Source: Thermoanaerobacter pseudethanolicus ATCC 33223
GTDB taxonomy: Bacteria; Bacillota; Thermoanaerobacteria; Thermoanaerobacterales; Thermoanaerobacteraceae
DNA length: 64,000 nt
Direction: 5' to 3'
Assembly (NCBI RefSeq): GCF_000019085.1
Contig: NC_010321.1
Coordinates: 2,270,001 to 2,334,000, forward strand
In this document: positions 16,297-24,636 of the stretch, one piece after another
How the letters are laid out: every line of letters begins with the position of its first letter
Numbering within the stretch: position 1 is the first letter of the stretch
Notes under the pieces: model-generated
Databases searched by the model: none
What the model saw: only the letters and a program-made list of their open reading frames with translations
What the model was told of the DNA's origin: nothing
Made by a program: the position numbers and the translations under genes

Positions 16297-19200
16297 TTAA
16301 AAATCACCGTCCAGTTATCTTGCTCTGACTTTTTCCACTGTGGATCAGGAAGATTAAATTTTGAGTCTGCATAAAAGCCATTTACAGGGATTTTAAGCTG
16401 TACTTCGGCTGTTTTTCCATCTTCAGCAGTGAAGTAAATATACAGTGTTGAATTCTCATCTCCTGGTTTATCATACTGGAACTTCATTACTGCGCTTCCT
16501 GTAACGTCACCTATATTTTTTATAACCGAATAAGGCTCTACATAAAGTACACCCTTATTTTGATACCTGTTTATCACGTGTACTGCTCTTATGCTGGTGA
16601 TTTTTTTGTTAAAGGTGTATGAAATGTTCAGAGTCATATCGCAGACAGAGCCGTCTTCTCTCGTGTGCTTGTTAGTAAACACATATTGAGGTGTTTTTGA
16701 TATTGTTACAGTACCTCTTAGCTTATCCATTTCTGACGAATAAGGCACTGTAACTTCCTTTTTGTTGTTGCTTAAGTCTAAATCATATTTATTTGTATCT
16801 GTTAATTGTATTTCAGCTACCAGAGTAATGTCAGTATTTTTTCCAGGATAGCTGAAGCTGAATGTCTGTGTGGAGTTACTGTTAAACTGCACAGATTTTG
16901 TTAAAAACACAGAAGAATCAGCTTTGTCATAAACTTTTACAACACCATTAACAGGGAATGCATAGCTTTTCTGCAGTCCCACTGTTACAGAGCCTGTGTA
17001 GGTTTCATCAGGGACTACATAGGTAGTTCCCGGATTTATGCTTGCAATATATAAATCCACTCCATTGTTCGCTTTAACAAGTGTTTGTATCTTATTATTG
17101 GAAAGGTTAGTCTCATAATATTTATCAGCACTTGCTAATGATATTTCTGCTACTAGTATCATATCAGACGATTTTCCTGTGTAGTTAAAACTGACTGTCT
17201 GTGTAGTATTGCTTGTAAATGACACTGTTTGAGTTTTGAATGGCGAAGATGGATTAGCTGCATCATATATCTTTAATGTTCCCGTAACTGGATATCCTGA
17301 TATAAAAGAAGCATTTTGGAGTCCTACTACTACTGAACCTGTGTAGGTGTGCCCTCCTACCATGTTTGAAGTTCCTGCATTAAGATTAGTGACATATAAA
17401 TCCACCAACCTTTTTGCAGGTGCAGTAAACTGCCTTGTATTGTTTGTTTGATTATAATCCCAGTACTGCAAATAAGAGTCTGGATTTGATGGTGGATTGG
17501 GCTGTACTACTGCTATTAAGTTTCTATCTGAACTTGTCCCTGTAAAGCTTAAATTGACTGTTTGAGAACTGTTGGGACTTAAAGTGATTTGTGCACTTGC
17601 TACAGCATTTGCAGTATTGAGTCTTACAGGGTCTCCGGTTATAACTGTATTGAAATTAAAACTTCCTGCATCATATAAGGCTACTGTTGCAGGAATACTT
17701 GTTGAACTATTACCTAAACTTACTGTGACCTGCACAGTGTAATTTTTATTTGGCTCCATATAGCCTATTGGATTTACGTTTGTAATTGCCAAATCTATAC
17801 CATTTTTCGCAAGGTAATATACGTATATTCCATCAGAAGTTTCTGTTGCAACTAAACCGTGTGCTATAGAAACTTCTCCTGTAGCTGGAGCATTTAATTG
17901 TATTGTTCCATCTCCATCTATTGTCCAGTCAGATTTTTTGATCGTGACAAAATAATTTCCTACATTAGCATATATTCTGTCTGCTCCGACAGAAACAGCA
18001 GAATATACGATATAGTTTGGAGAATTAGGTAGTTGAGATTTTAAACTGGAGGAAGAAAAATCTATTTGTTTTATAACATTTAAATTATTTTTATCTAAAA
18101 CAACAATTTTTCCGTGTTGTTTTGAACTATCTGAATAATAATATGGAATGTATAAATATCTATCGTCTACAGCTGGGGAATGGTTAACAAGGTTGTTTGT
18201 ATTCCTAAGGTTTCCGTTTACTGTAAGATTTAAGGTGCTGCTGAAGATATTATTTATTTTGTAGATACCACCAAGCACATCAGTGAAGTAGGCGTTTGAG
18301 CCGTCTACTGAAAAACTTGCTGGAATACCTATGCCTGCACCAGCATAGGCTTTTGAAATATTTATTCCCCATGCATAGTTCCATTGATATACAGGTCTTA
18401 TATAAGTTCTTGTTAATTTACTCCCAAGCTTTTGCCACGTTTGTGGTCCGACTATTCCATCTACCGTAAGCCCATTTTTACTTTGAAAATCTCTGACTGC
18501 TGCTTCAGTTCCTGAACCAAATTGTCCATCTTCAACAAGAGAATAGCCTATAATATTAAGCGTTTCTTGAAGTATCTTAACTCCATTTCCTGTGCTGCCT
18601 AATTTTAAGATGTCTGTTCTTGAAGATATTGTTGAAGATGAAATGACATTGAATAAATCACTAAATCTAATTCTGTAAAGATAGCCATCTGCGGTTTTGT
18701 TAGGCTCATGTGTTGTACCGATTATAAAGCCTGTTTCAGGTGATGTTTCTCCTGCGTTTACTGGTGCTGCTGATGAGCTTATACGTGTATAAGTGGTGCC
18801 TAATGCGATATCTGTAATTCCAACATCGCTAAAATCATCGGTAAAATAGCCTATTGAAACATGTCCTCCGTTCCCATCTCCTACCACCACAATATTATAT
18901 CCCTGCCATCTCATCATAAGTGGAGCAGAAACTATATCAGTACCGCCTCCCGTTGTTGTATTGATTCTTACTTTTAAAACAGGCGAGCCATTTATTATTT
19001 GGTATATAAAAACATATCCATCCTTTGAACCTGCTGCAATGTACTTGTTACCGTTTGGTGATACATAATAGGTTGGATGGCTGCCAGATGGATTGGCTGG
19101 TACTGTGGAAGACCCATATACAGGCAAAGGCCCCCATTTTTTATTGCTGTTTGGAACAATTTTGGGTGTAAATGTGTAGGGACTTGTGCTTGTATTAAAA

Positions 19201-19562
19201 TCGTATAAACTTTTTGAGTATGGAGATATACTTTCATAAGCATACAAATTATTGCCATTGAACGCTATAACTATTGGCTGAGAAGCATTGATACCTAATT
19301 CTTTTGGGCTTATTATCAAAGGCTGGCTTAAGCTTTGCCCTAAGCCAGTAACATACCATCCCAGCTTAGCCCTTGTTGTGCTTGTGACCTGTGTTGCTGC
19401 TATTCCACCGTACATCTCATAATTATATCTCGTTCGGTTTTGATTGAAACCGAAAGATATAATATCCATATATGCCAAGCCTTTTAGTATAAAGGCTAAT
19501 AATAAAATTCCTATAACAGTAAAAACAATTATTTTGCGTTTGTTTACTTTAATTTTTGACAC
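16293..19562 (-). CDS. Large surface protein with peptidoglycan-binding and CARDB-like domains
   Basis: A 1,089-residue protein that begins at GTG (GGAGGTG lies 8 nt upstream) with a basic N-terminus and one membrane helix (about 11-31). The rest is predicted outside the cell. Residues about 60-315 and 385-580 look like beta-propeller repeats, interrupted by a PG_binding_1 domain (about 318-383, with NGVKILQ and DGQFGSGTEAAVRDFQ). Three CARDB-like beta domains follow (about 584-945), each starting near VDLYxxxxxPG. A unique domain ends the protein. Its operon with the prepilin peptidase suggests a pilus-linked adhesin or anchor. That role is inferred. Confidence 0.8.
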   Translation of the reverse strand: MSKIKVNKRKIIVFTVIGILLLAFILKGLAYMDIISFGFNQNRTRYNYEMYGGIAATQVTSTTRAKLGWYVTGLGQSLSQPLIISPKELGINASQPIVIAFNGNNLYAYESISPYSKSLYDFNTSTSPYTFTPKIVPNSNKKWGPLPVYGSSTVPANPSGSHPTYYVSPNGNKYIAAGSKDGYVFIYQIINGSPVLKVRINTTTGGGTDIVSAPLMMRWQGYNIVVVGDGNGGHVSIGYFTDDFSDVGITDIALGTTYTRISSSAAPVNAGETSPETGFIIGTTHEPNKTADGYLYRIRFSDLFNVISSSTISSRTDILKLGSTGNGVKILQETLNIIGYSLVEDGQFGSGTEAAVRDFQSKNGLTVDGIVGPQTWQKLGSKLTRTYIRPVYQWNYAWGINISKAYAGAGIGIPASFSVDGSNAYFTDVLGGIYKINNIFSSTLNLTVNGNLRNTNNLVNHSPAVDDRYLYIPYYYSDSSKQHGKIVVLDKNNLNVIKQIDFSSSSLKSQLPNSPNYIVYSAVSVGADRIYANVGNYFVTIKKSDWTIDGDGTIQLNAPATGEVSIAHGLVATETSDGIYVYYLAKNGIDLAITNVNPIGYMEPNKNYTVQVTVSLGNSSTSIPATVALYDAGSFNFNTVITGDPVRLNTANAVASAQITLSPNSSQTVNLSFTGTSSDRNLIAVVQPNPPSNPDSYLQYWDYNQTNNTRQFTAPAKRLVDLYVTNLNAGTSNMVGGHTYTGSVVVGLQNASFISGYPVTGTLKIYDAANPSSPFKTQTVSFTSNTTQTVSFNYTGKSSDMILVAEISLASADKYYETNLSNNKIQTLVKANNGVDLYIASINPGTTYVVPDETYTGSVTVGLQKSYAFPVNGVVKVYDKADSSVFLTKSVQFNSNSTQTFSFSYPGKNTDITLVAEIQLTDTNKYDLDLSNNKKEVTVPYSSEMDKLRGTVTISKTPQYVFTNKHTREDGSVCDMTLNISYTFNKKITSIRAVHVINRYQNKGVLYVEPYSVIKNIGDVTGSAVMKFQYDKPGDENSTLYIYFTAEDGKTAEVQLKIPVNGFYADSKFNLPDPQWKKSEQDNWTVIFK

Positions 19563-19653
19563 AGAAAAATCACCTCCAAAAAAATAATAAAAAAAGAGAT
19601 GCGGATAACATCTCTTTCTGTTATTCTATATTAAGTTTTACCTTATTTATTAT

Positions 19654-20319
19654 TTATGGCGGTGGTGGAGGACCGGGTATATGTCCATGATATTCAGATT
19701 CTTTTACACCATCATCTGAAGTATTTGAACTACCACTACCCGAACTACTTCCACTTGAACTGCTTCCGCTACTTGAAGTTGTTCCACTGGATGTAGTTGT
19801 TCCACTTGAAGTTGTATTTTCTGATGATGTAGTAGTGCCTGATGACGTCGTATTAGACGTTGTATTAGACGTTATAGTTGTAGTTGTCGGTGTCGTTGTT
19901 TCCGTTGTGGTTGTTGATGTTGTTGTTTTGGTTGTAGTCGTTGATTTTGTACTTGTAGTTGTGCTGTTCTTAGTTGTTGTATTAGTTGTTGTAGTCGTTT
20001 TTGTATTTGTTACTGCTGTTTTGTTTTGCTCTTGCTGTTGTTTTTGTTCCTGCTGTTGTACTTGTTCTTGATTTTGTACCTGCTCCTGTTGTTGCTGCTG
20101 TACTTCCTCTTGAGTTTGTTCTTGTTTTTGCTCTTCTTGTTGTATTTGTTCTTGTTGTTCTTGCTGCTGTTGTGTCTCTTTCTGCTCCTGCACTTGTTCC
20201 TGTACCGCAGCAGCTTTCTTTTCTTTGTATGTCTCTATTAATTTCGGCGCTGCTATTGTAGCAGAGCCTACCAATAAGCCTATGCCTACTATTGCTATTG
20301 TTCTTTTTATGTCTATCAT
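19654..20319 (-). CDS. Secreted low-complexity Gln/Thr/Ser-rich protein
   Basis: A 221-residue protein with one hydrophobic N-terminal segment (TIAIVGIGLLVGSATIAAP, about 8-26). A stretch very rich in Gln and Glu (about 35-100), a Thr/Asn-rich stretch (about 100-165), a Ser/Gly-rich stretch and a short tail ending in five prolines follow. It has no recognisable fold. AAGGAGATG precedes the ATG. The composition fits an extracellular spacer or wall-spanning protein. It lies just upstream of the large surface protein and may be transcribed with it. The repetitive DNA makes length variation between strains likely. Confidence 0.75.
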   Translation of the reverse strand: MIDIKRTIAIVGIGLLVGSATIAAPKLIETYKEKKAAAVQEQVQEQKETQQQQEQQEQIQQEEQKQEQTQEEVQQQQQEQVQNQEQVQQQEQKQQQEQNKTAVTNTKTTTTTNTTTKNSTTTSTKSTTTTKTTTSTTTTETTTPTTTTITSNTTSNTTSSGTTTSSENTTSSGTTTSSGTTSSSGSSSSGSSSGSGSSNTSDDGVKESEYHGHIPGPPPPP

Positions 20320-20398
20320 GGAATCATCTCCTTTCCGTTAATATAATTATAACATAAATTAGAAAAATATATGGAAAATTATATCAACTTCATTCTAT

Positions 20399-20980
20399 TT
20401 AAATCACTTTAATTAAAATCTCTTCAACAAATTTATCGGTAGTTTTTCCTTCTCTTTTAGCTTTCTCTTTCAGTAATTTATAGAGCTCTTCAGAAATTTT
20501 AAGAGTATTTTCTCTCTCTTCTTTCATCTCTTCTATCCTCCGTATCAGTCTTGCTTTTTCTCTCTGGCTTAAAACATCTTCATTTTTCTCAAGAAGTTTT
20601 TCCATGTTTTTTGGGTCTTTTAAGAGCATTAGCAAGTTACTTAAAGACTTTTCAGGTAAAGCTCCGGTCTCATACCTTGCAATAGAAGCTTCGCCTATGC
20701 CCAAAAGTTTCGCAAAAGCCCTTTGACTTAAGCCGTAATTTTCTCTAATATTTCTTATTTCCTTTGTTGAAAGTATGCCGTGCTTTTCCCTATATATGTC
20801 GTAAACTCTCTTTATGTTTCCTTCCTCTAATTCCTCATCAAACAGCTCCTCACCACACACACTGCATACCCTTATTCTTGCTAAAGCCTTTATTTCATCT
20901 CCTCTGACGTTCGATGCTTCTTCTTTTTCAATTATCTCTGTTTCTTGCTCTATCCCGCAAACAGGGCAAAACTTTTTCAC
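20399..20980 (-). CDS. MqsA-like antitoxin with YgiT-type zinc finger and HTH
   Basis: This protein of about 193 residues has an N-terminal zinc finger with two CxxC pairs (CPVCG near residue 5 and CSVCGEE near 39). A helix-turn-helix follows (about 75-125, RENYGLSQRAFAKLLGIGEASIARYETG), the architecture of MqsA antitoxins. A Lys/Glu-rich C-terminal extension (about 130-193) is longer than in the E. coli protein. The start is GTG at 20980, 8 nt after AGGAGG. It lies 13 nt after the MqsR-like gene. It should bind the toxin and repress its own promoter. Confidence 0.85.
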   Translation of the reverse strand: MKKFCPVCGIEQETEIIEKEEASNVRGDEIKALARIRVCSVCGEELFDEELEEGNIKRVYDIYREKHGILSTKEIRNIRENYGLSQRAFAKLLGIGEASIARYETGALPEKSLSNLLMLLKDPKNMEKLLEKNEDVLSQREKARLIRRIEEMKEERENTLKISEELYKLLKEKAKREGKTTDKFVEEILIKVI

Positions 20981-20993
20981 ACTTTCCACCTCC

Positions 20994-21347
20994 TCATTTA
21001 TATGGATAAATTAACGGATATTCTGCTATATGGAAAGAAAGACACACCAAACATTCTTTTTCTCCCCTTTGTTCAATTTTAAGTTTTATGTAAAAGTCCG
21101 TTCCTTCAATATCATACCCAAATTCCCATATAGAACCCTGTCTATTACTGCCTACATCTACACTAGGACCTCTATAATAATTTTTGTACGTTAAATCCAT
21201 AATAATCTCTTTAACATGTTTAATTGTTAGGCCAGCTTCTTTAATTGAATCCATATTTTTCTTTCGTGGGACAAAGTCGAAAGTACCTGCTTTCATCAAT
21301 TCTTTAGCATCATTGAGGAATTTTTTAATTTCCTCAATTTGGGCCAT
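20994..21347 (-). CDS. MqsR-like toxin (ribosome-independent mRNA interferase family)
   Basis: A 117-residue protein resembling the Gram-positive branch of the MqsR family (RelE-like fold). Examples are IKKFLNDAKELMKAGTFDFVPRKKN at the N-terminus, LTYKNYYRGPSVDVG in the middle and FYIKLKI followed by LSFHIAEYPL near the end. The ATG at 21347 lies 8 nt after AAAGGAG. It precedes the zinc-finger/HTH antitoxin, the toxin-first order of mqsRA. Toxicity is not shown by sequence. The assignment rests on pattern and gene pairing. Confidence 0.78.
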   Translation of the reverse strand: MAQIEEIKKFLNDAKELMKAGTFDFVPRKKNMDSIKEAGLTIKHVKEIIMDLTYKNYYRGPSVDVGSNRQGSIWEFGYDIEGTDFYIKLKIEQRGEKECLVCLSFHIAEYPLIYPYK

Positions 21348-21370
21348 AGTATATACTCCTTTCATTTAAT

Positions 21371-21399
21371 ATTTTATCATATCTTAAATAATTTTACAA
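21371..21399 (-). promoter_or_regulatory. Promoter of the mqsRA-like pair
   Basis: On the minus strand there is TTGTAA, a 17-nt spacer and TAAAAT, about 24 nt upstream of the toxin gene start. Confidence 0.5.
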
Positions 21400-21432
21400 T
21401 CATTTGATAGTATTTTTTATAAAATTCTCTAA

Positions 21433-21627
21433 TTATTTTTCATCTCCAAACCAGTAGTCCACTTTATCTTTTTTAAAGTCGTAAAAAAACAGCATACTTT
21501 TGCCCTCTCTATCCTTCACAAAAACACCTCCCGGCATAAAATTACAGTCTTCTAAAGTAAACTCATCAATCTCCAAATGTTCCCTCAAAAACTCCATAAC
21601 TTTGTCTCTCATCTCTTTCATGCTCAC
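21433..21627 (-). CDS. Small hypothetical protein
   Basis: A 64-residue acidic protein starting at GTG, 7 nt after GGAGGTG, so translation is well supported. It has an N-terminal helix (MKEMRDKVMEFLREHLEI) and a strand-rich rest (GGVFVKDREGKSMLFFYDFKKDKVDYWFG). I do not recognise the family. The gene lies 30 nt beyond a long inverted-repeat structure at 21658-21818 on the same strand, which could be its leader. Function unknown. Confidence 0.65.
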   Translation of the reverse strand: MSMKEMRDKVMEFLREHLEIDEFTLEDCNFMPGGVFVKDREGKSMLFFYDFKKDKVDYWFGDEK

Positions 21628-21657
21628 TTACAAGCACCTCCCTAAAAATTCAAAATC

Positions 21658-21818
21658 AAATTTGCCTCCCGGCAGTAAACAGGAAAAACAGCCTGCGAAT
21701 TGGAGGTCAAGGTGGAGTCGAGGGATACCGGACCGAGTGCAGCGAGGGAGGATATGCTCGAAGGCACCTTAACCGGAAACAGAGCAGGCGTATAATCTTA
21801 AAAGCGGGAGGCAAATTT
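21658..21818. ncRNA. Candidate structured RNA or miniature element with four nested stems
   Basis: Four pairings nest in order. AAATTTGCCTCCCG (21658) pairs with CGGGAGGCAAATTT (21805). GCCTGC (21691) pairs with GCAGGC (21784). GGTCAAGGTG (21705) pairs with CACCTTAACC (21765) with one mismatch. TCGAG (21718) pairs with CTCGA (21757). The stretch is much GC-richer than its surroundings and has no credible ORF. It could be a non-coding RNA on either strand, a leader of the small gene at 21433, or a 161-bp MITE whose terminal repeats form the outer stem. Confidence 0.5.
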
Positions 21819-21850
21819 TAAATATACTTACAAGAAAAGACCCGAAAATA

Positions 21851-21896
21851 TAAAAAAAGCACGACCGCTGCGGCGTATGCCGTCTGCGGTGGTGCT
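21851..21896 (-). terminator. Strong terminator at the end of the T4SS-Tad operon
   Basis: On the minus strand a GC-rich hairpin with outer arms AGCAC and GTGCT and inner arms around GCGG/CCGC is followed by TTTTTTTATATTTT. A second hairpin (arms near 21904-21914 and 21935-21945, CGGATTTTT type) precedes it. It lies 115 nt after the stop of the last operon gene. Confidence 0.85.
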
Positions 21897-22010
21897 CTAT
21901 TAATTCGGATTTTTGTTTTGAGCAAAGCGAAAATGAAAAATCCGGACCGCTAAGGAAGATAAGAAAAAATAGTCCGAACAAAAAATAAGCAATTTTTTTC
22001 TTGCATTTTA

Positions 22011-22829
22011 CTACAATAATATAAAATCATATACTCTGTCTATCTCTTTTTTAATATTATCAATAATTTCATATTTTAAATTAAGCATTTTTGCATACTT
22101 TCCAAACCCTTTTTCAGGCTTTATAAAAAGTGTTAGATACTCATAAGGAAACTCCTTCATCCTTGCCAATTCTCCTTTTGTACCTTGAGATAATACAATT
22201 ATTTTTGAAGCATTATCAAGCGCAGCCTTAACAATTTCGTTAAATTCATCCGGGAGGTCAAAAATTATCACATCAAACTTACTTCTTGCAAATTTCACAA
22301 TTGTATCAATATCATTTCCGCTAATATCTTTTACAAGACTCACTTTAGGAGGGGACTGAAGTATAAATACATTTGGACTATACTCAATTAAATTTTCAAA
22401 AAAACTCTCTTTTATTCTTTCTCTAAGCCACATTCCGATATGAGGAAGTACAGGAAGGTCCAAAGCAAAACTTAAATCAGAACCTCCATCCTGAAAATTC
22501 AAATCTACTATAAGGACTTTTACATCTTTATTGAAGTTTTCAAAAAGTGTTTTCACAAGCGTAGTTTTCCCTACCCCACCTTTGAAAGAATAAACAGCAA
22601 TAACTTCCTGCTTTGTAGTTATAAAATTTTTACTTTTATACTCTTCTATATCTTTTACTTCTATATTGTTAAATTTCTTACCTAACATATTACTTACAAT
22701 AAAATCATATCTATTTTTTCTAACAATAATTTCTGCGCTCTCTGTAGAGAAAACTACATCAGCATCTACATAATTTTTTTTTGCTCTTTTAATATATTCC
22801 CTATCATTTGATATAATTAATACCTTCAT
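22011..22829 (-). CDS. TadZ/CpaE-like ParA-family ATPase
   Basis: A 272-residue protein with a short receiver-like N-terminal domain (about 1-60) and a MinD/ParA-type ATPase domain. The ATPase domain has the deviant Walker A YSFKGGVGKTTLVK (about 83-96) and VIIFDLPDEF in the Walker B position. This is the organisation of TadZ/CpaE, which positions the Tad pilus at the cell envelope. The second of two adjacent ATGs (22829) has better spacing from GAGGG. It overlaps the stop of the pseudopilin gene and is the last gene of the operon. Confidence 0.82.
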   Translation of the reverse strand: MKVLIISNDREYIKRAKKNYVDADVVFSTESAEIIVRKNRYDFIVSNMLGKKFNNIEVKDIEEYKSKNFITTKQEVIAVYSFKGGVGKTTLVKTLFENFNKDVKVLIVDLNFQDGGSDLSFALDLPVLPHIGMWLRERIKESFFENLIEYSPNVFILQSPPKVSLVKDISGNDIDTIVKFARSKFDVIIFDLPDEFNEIVKAALDNASKIIVLSQGTKGELARMKEFPYEYLTLFIKPEKGFGKYAKMLNLKYEIIDNIKKEIDRVYDFILL

Positions 22830-23236
22830 CATATATCCCTCACTTTAGCCATTCCTGTTATAACAAAATCAGTTGTGGTTTTGTAATAGCTTCCATCGAC
22901 AACAATAGTTACATAAACGTAATTGTTTTTTATTTCTACAATTATATTTTTTGTAGGTATATTTAAGTTTTTAAATGTATCTTCTGCGTATTTATTAGCT
23001 TTTGTAATATCAATAACTACTTCTCCTTTTTCTGCACTATTTATATCAAGGGCATTTAAAGAGATATTGTAGGCTATTTCATCACATACCTTGACAAGGT
23101 ATTCCCTTGCACTTATACCATTTGTGACATAGTAGACTACCTGCATAAAAAGAAGTGATAAAAAGACTAAGAAAATTAAAAAAAGAAGGACAGCATCTCC
23201 TCTTTTGTCCTGAAAAAATCTTTTTAGAATACTCAC
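22829..23236 (-). CDS. TadE/TadG-like pseudopilin
   Basis: A 135-residue protein with a short basic leader (MSILKRFFQDKRG), one hydrophobic helix (about 15-38) and an extracytoplasmic domain rich in beta strands. A glycine right before the hydrophobic segment fits a prepilin peptidase cleavage site. It starts at GTG, 7 nt after AGGTG, and overlaps its neighbours on both sides by 4 nt or less. In Tad systems such minor pilins prime assembly of the Flp pilus. I cannot tell TadE from TadG by sequence alone. Confidence 0.75.
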   Translation of the reverse strand: MSILKRFFQDKRGDAVLLFLIFLVFLSLLFMQVVYYVTNGISAREYLVKVCDEIAYNISLNALDINSAEKGEVVIDITKANKYAEDTFKNLNIPTKNIIVEIKNNYVYVTIVVDGSYYKTTTDFVITGMAKVRDI

Positions 23237-23616
23237 GGCGTATCACCTATCCTTAAAGAGCTTCTTCCCACAAGAGTCTTCTGCTGCCCTCCTAAAAGGT
23301 AAAAAGTATATCTAACTTCTACTGTGAGCATGTCATTTTTTAGTGATGTACTAACAGCAAGCCTGTCTCCCATTTTCCATCCAGTTATTCCATCCCCAAA
23401 ATTAAGTACAGCCATCTGAGCAGTCTGCTCTGGAGTGTCTGACTTTATTCCTATCCTCGCTCCTTCAAAGGCTGCTTCATTGACCAATGTCTGCATGTTG
23501 CTTACAACAGAAATATTAACTATAGAAGCCATGATAAAAAGGAGGATAGGGAGCAGGGCAGCTGTAGAAATAAGCTGCGAAGCTCCCCTGTTGTCTTTTA
23601 AAAATCTTCTTATCAT
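23233..23616 (-). CDS. TadE-like pseudopilin
   Basis: About 127 residues, starting at the ATG at 23616 (MIRRFLKDNRGASQLISTAA). The NRG/ASQL junction followed by a hydrophobic helix is the typical TadE processing region (RGAxxxEF-like, though here without the Glu). The mature part contains a beta-rich domain with GGQQKTLVGRSS near the end. A longer reading to 23706 would run through the pilin gene next door and lacks a leader-like start. The ribosome binding site is weak, so coupling to the upstream pilin gene is likely. Confidence 0.75.
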   Translation of the reverse strand: MIRRFLKDNRGASQLISTAALLPILLFIMASIVNISVVSNMQTLVNEAAFEGARIGIKSDTPEQTAQMAVLNFGDGITGWKMGDRLAVSTSLKNDMLTVEVRYTFYLLGGQQKTLVGRSSLRIGDTP

Positions 23617-23632
23617 CTTTATCACTTGTTTA

Positions 23633-23854
23633 TCACTTGCCTTGAACGGCATTGGAGAAGAAGCCAGAAGCAGTATTGAGAGCATTTGTAACCATATTTG
23701 AAACATTTGTCCTTATAGTAGGTGATACCACAACAAGTATTCCTACAACTATTGCTATCATCCCTATAACAGACAAAAGATGACTCTCACCCTTTCTGTC
23801 TTTTAAAAATTTTCTCACCATGTTTTGAACTTTCATTAACATATTTCTAATCAT
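23633..23854 (-). CDS. Flp-like major pilin
   Basis: A 73-residue prepilin: a basic leader ending in FLKDRKG, then a hydrophobic stretch (about 26-45, SHLLSVIGMIAIVVGILVVV) and a short polar tail with many Asn/Ser residues. Size and layout match Flp/Fap pilins of Tad systems. AAGGAGGT lies 8 nt before the ATG. It is the smallest gene of the pilus block and is followed by two pseudopilin genes sharing the FLKD-x-x-G leader motif. It is presumably cleaved by the TadV-like peptidase at 15901. Confidence 0.8.
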   Translation of the reverse strand: MIRNMLMKVQNMVRKFLKDRKGESHLLSVIGMIAIVVGILVVVSPTIRTNVSNMVTNALNTASGFFSNAVQGK

Positions 23855-23910
23855 TAAAATCTACCTCCTTGAAATTTTTGTTATTTTTTAAAACAAATTA
23901 AAAAAGCCTT

Positions 23911-24636
23911 TTAAGACAGAACAAAAGGCAGTGCAAAGATTATTAAAATTGGGATAAAGTACCCTAAGAAAATAGGGAAGAATAAGCTGTTGTCAAGCAC
24001 AGATGCACTTTCCGTCTTTTTATTGTAATTTATTTCTCTTACTTCATCTAAAAGTTCTTCTAAATTTTCTTTAATATCTTGTTCAGATGCAAATTCTCCT
24101 GTAATAATTTTTACAAATCTTTTAAAGTGGTCATTTAAACTTTTAGAAGCTGCATAAGTGAGTGCATCTTTTAAAGAGCTTCCTGTGTCGAGCCTTACCT
24201 GTGCCTCATGTAATAAATCTCTTACCACCCCCTCTCTAGTTCTAACAATGTAGCTGATAATATTTTCTTTATTCATTCCCACCTCCAAACCATTTATAAA
24301 GATTTCTATAGCAGCAGGGAGCTCTTCTTCTTTATAGAAGCTCTCCCTGTAGCTGTCTATTGGTTTTTTCCAGTATTGATAGAACATAATAATTGAACCT
24401 GTAACTACAGATAAAAGAGCAAAAATATTTGCCCCGTTTACTGTTCCTACTACTGACAAAACTATAAGGCCTCCCAAAATTAGAACTCCAAAAGAAAAAA
24501 GCTCAAGTACATCATGAGCTTTAAAAAAAAATATTTTCACTCCTCCGACTGCTTTAATTTCCTTATCCCACTTTTCTATCATGTCCTGTCTTATTCCAAG
24601 TTTTTGAAGGTGTTTTTCTGAAACAATCTTTCTCAT
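23911..24636 (-). CDS. TadC-like type II/IV pilus membrane protein
   Basis: A 241-residue T2SSF-domain protein. Two hydrophobic segments near 48-85, a cytoplasmic helical domain (about 105-205) with GSSLKDALTYAASKS and a final membrane helix form the platform topology. It overlaps TadB by 4 nt. TadB and TadC together form the inner-membrane platform of the Tad machine on which the TadA ATPase acts. Sequence similarity outside the fold is low, so the TadC label rests mainly on its place after TadB. Confidence 0.82.
   Translation of the reverse strand: MRKIVSEKHLQKLGIRQDMIEKWDKEIKAVGGVKIFFFKAHDVLELFSFGVLILGGLIVLSVVGTVNGANIFALLSVVTGSIIMFYQYWKKPIDSYRESFYKEEELPAAIEIFINGLEVGMNKENIISYIVRTREGVVRDLLHEAQVRLDTGSSLKDALTYAASKSLNDHFKRFVKIITGEFASEQDIKENLEELLDEVREINYNKKTESASVLDNSLFFPIFLGYFIPILIIFALPFVLS

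Noticed and set aside
19835-20261. Long plus-strand reading frames rich in Val and Leu
   Set aside because: They are antisense images of the Gln/Thr-rich gene at 19654-20319, with no ribosome binding site.
23617-23706. N-terminal extension of the TadE-like protein to 23706
   Set aside because: It would overlap the pilin gene in another frame and place a non-leader sequence before the typical RG-hydrophobic junction.
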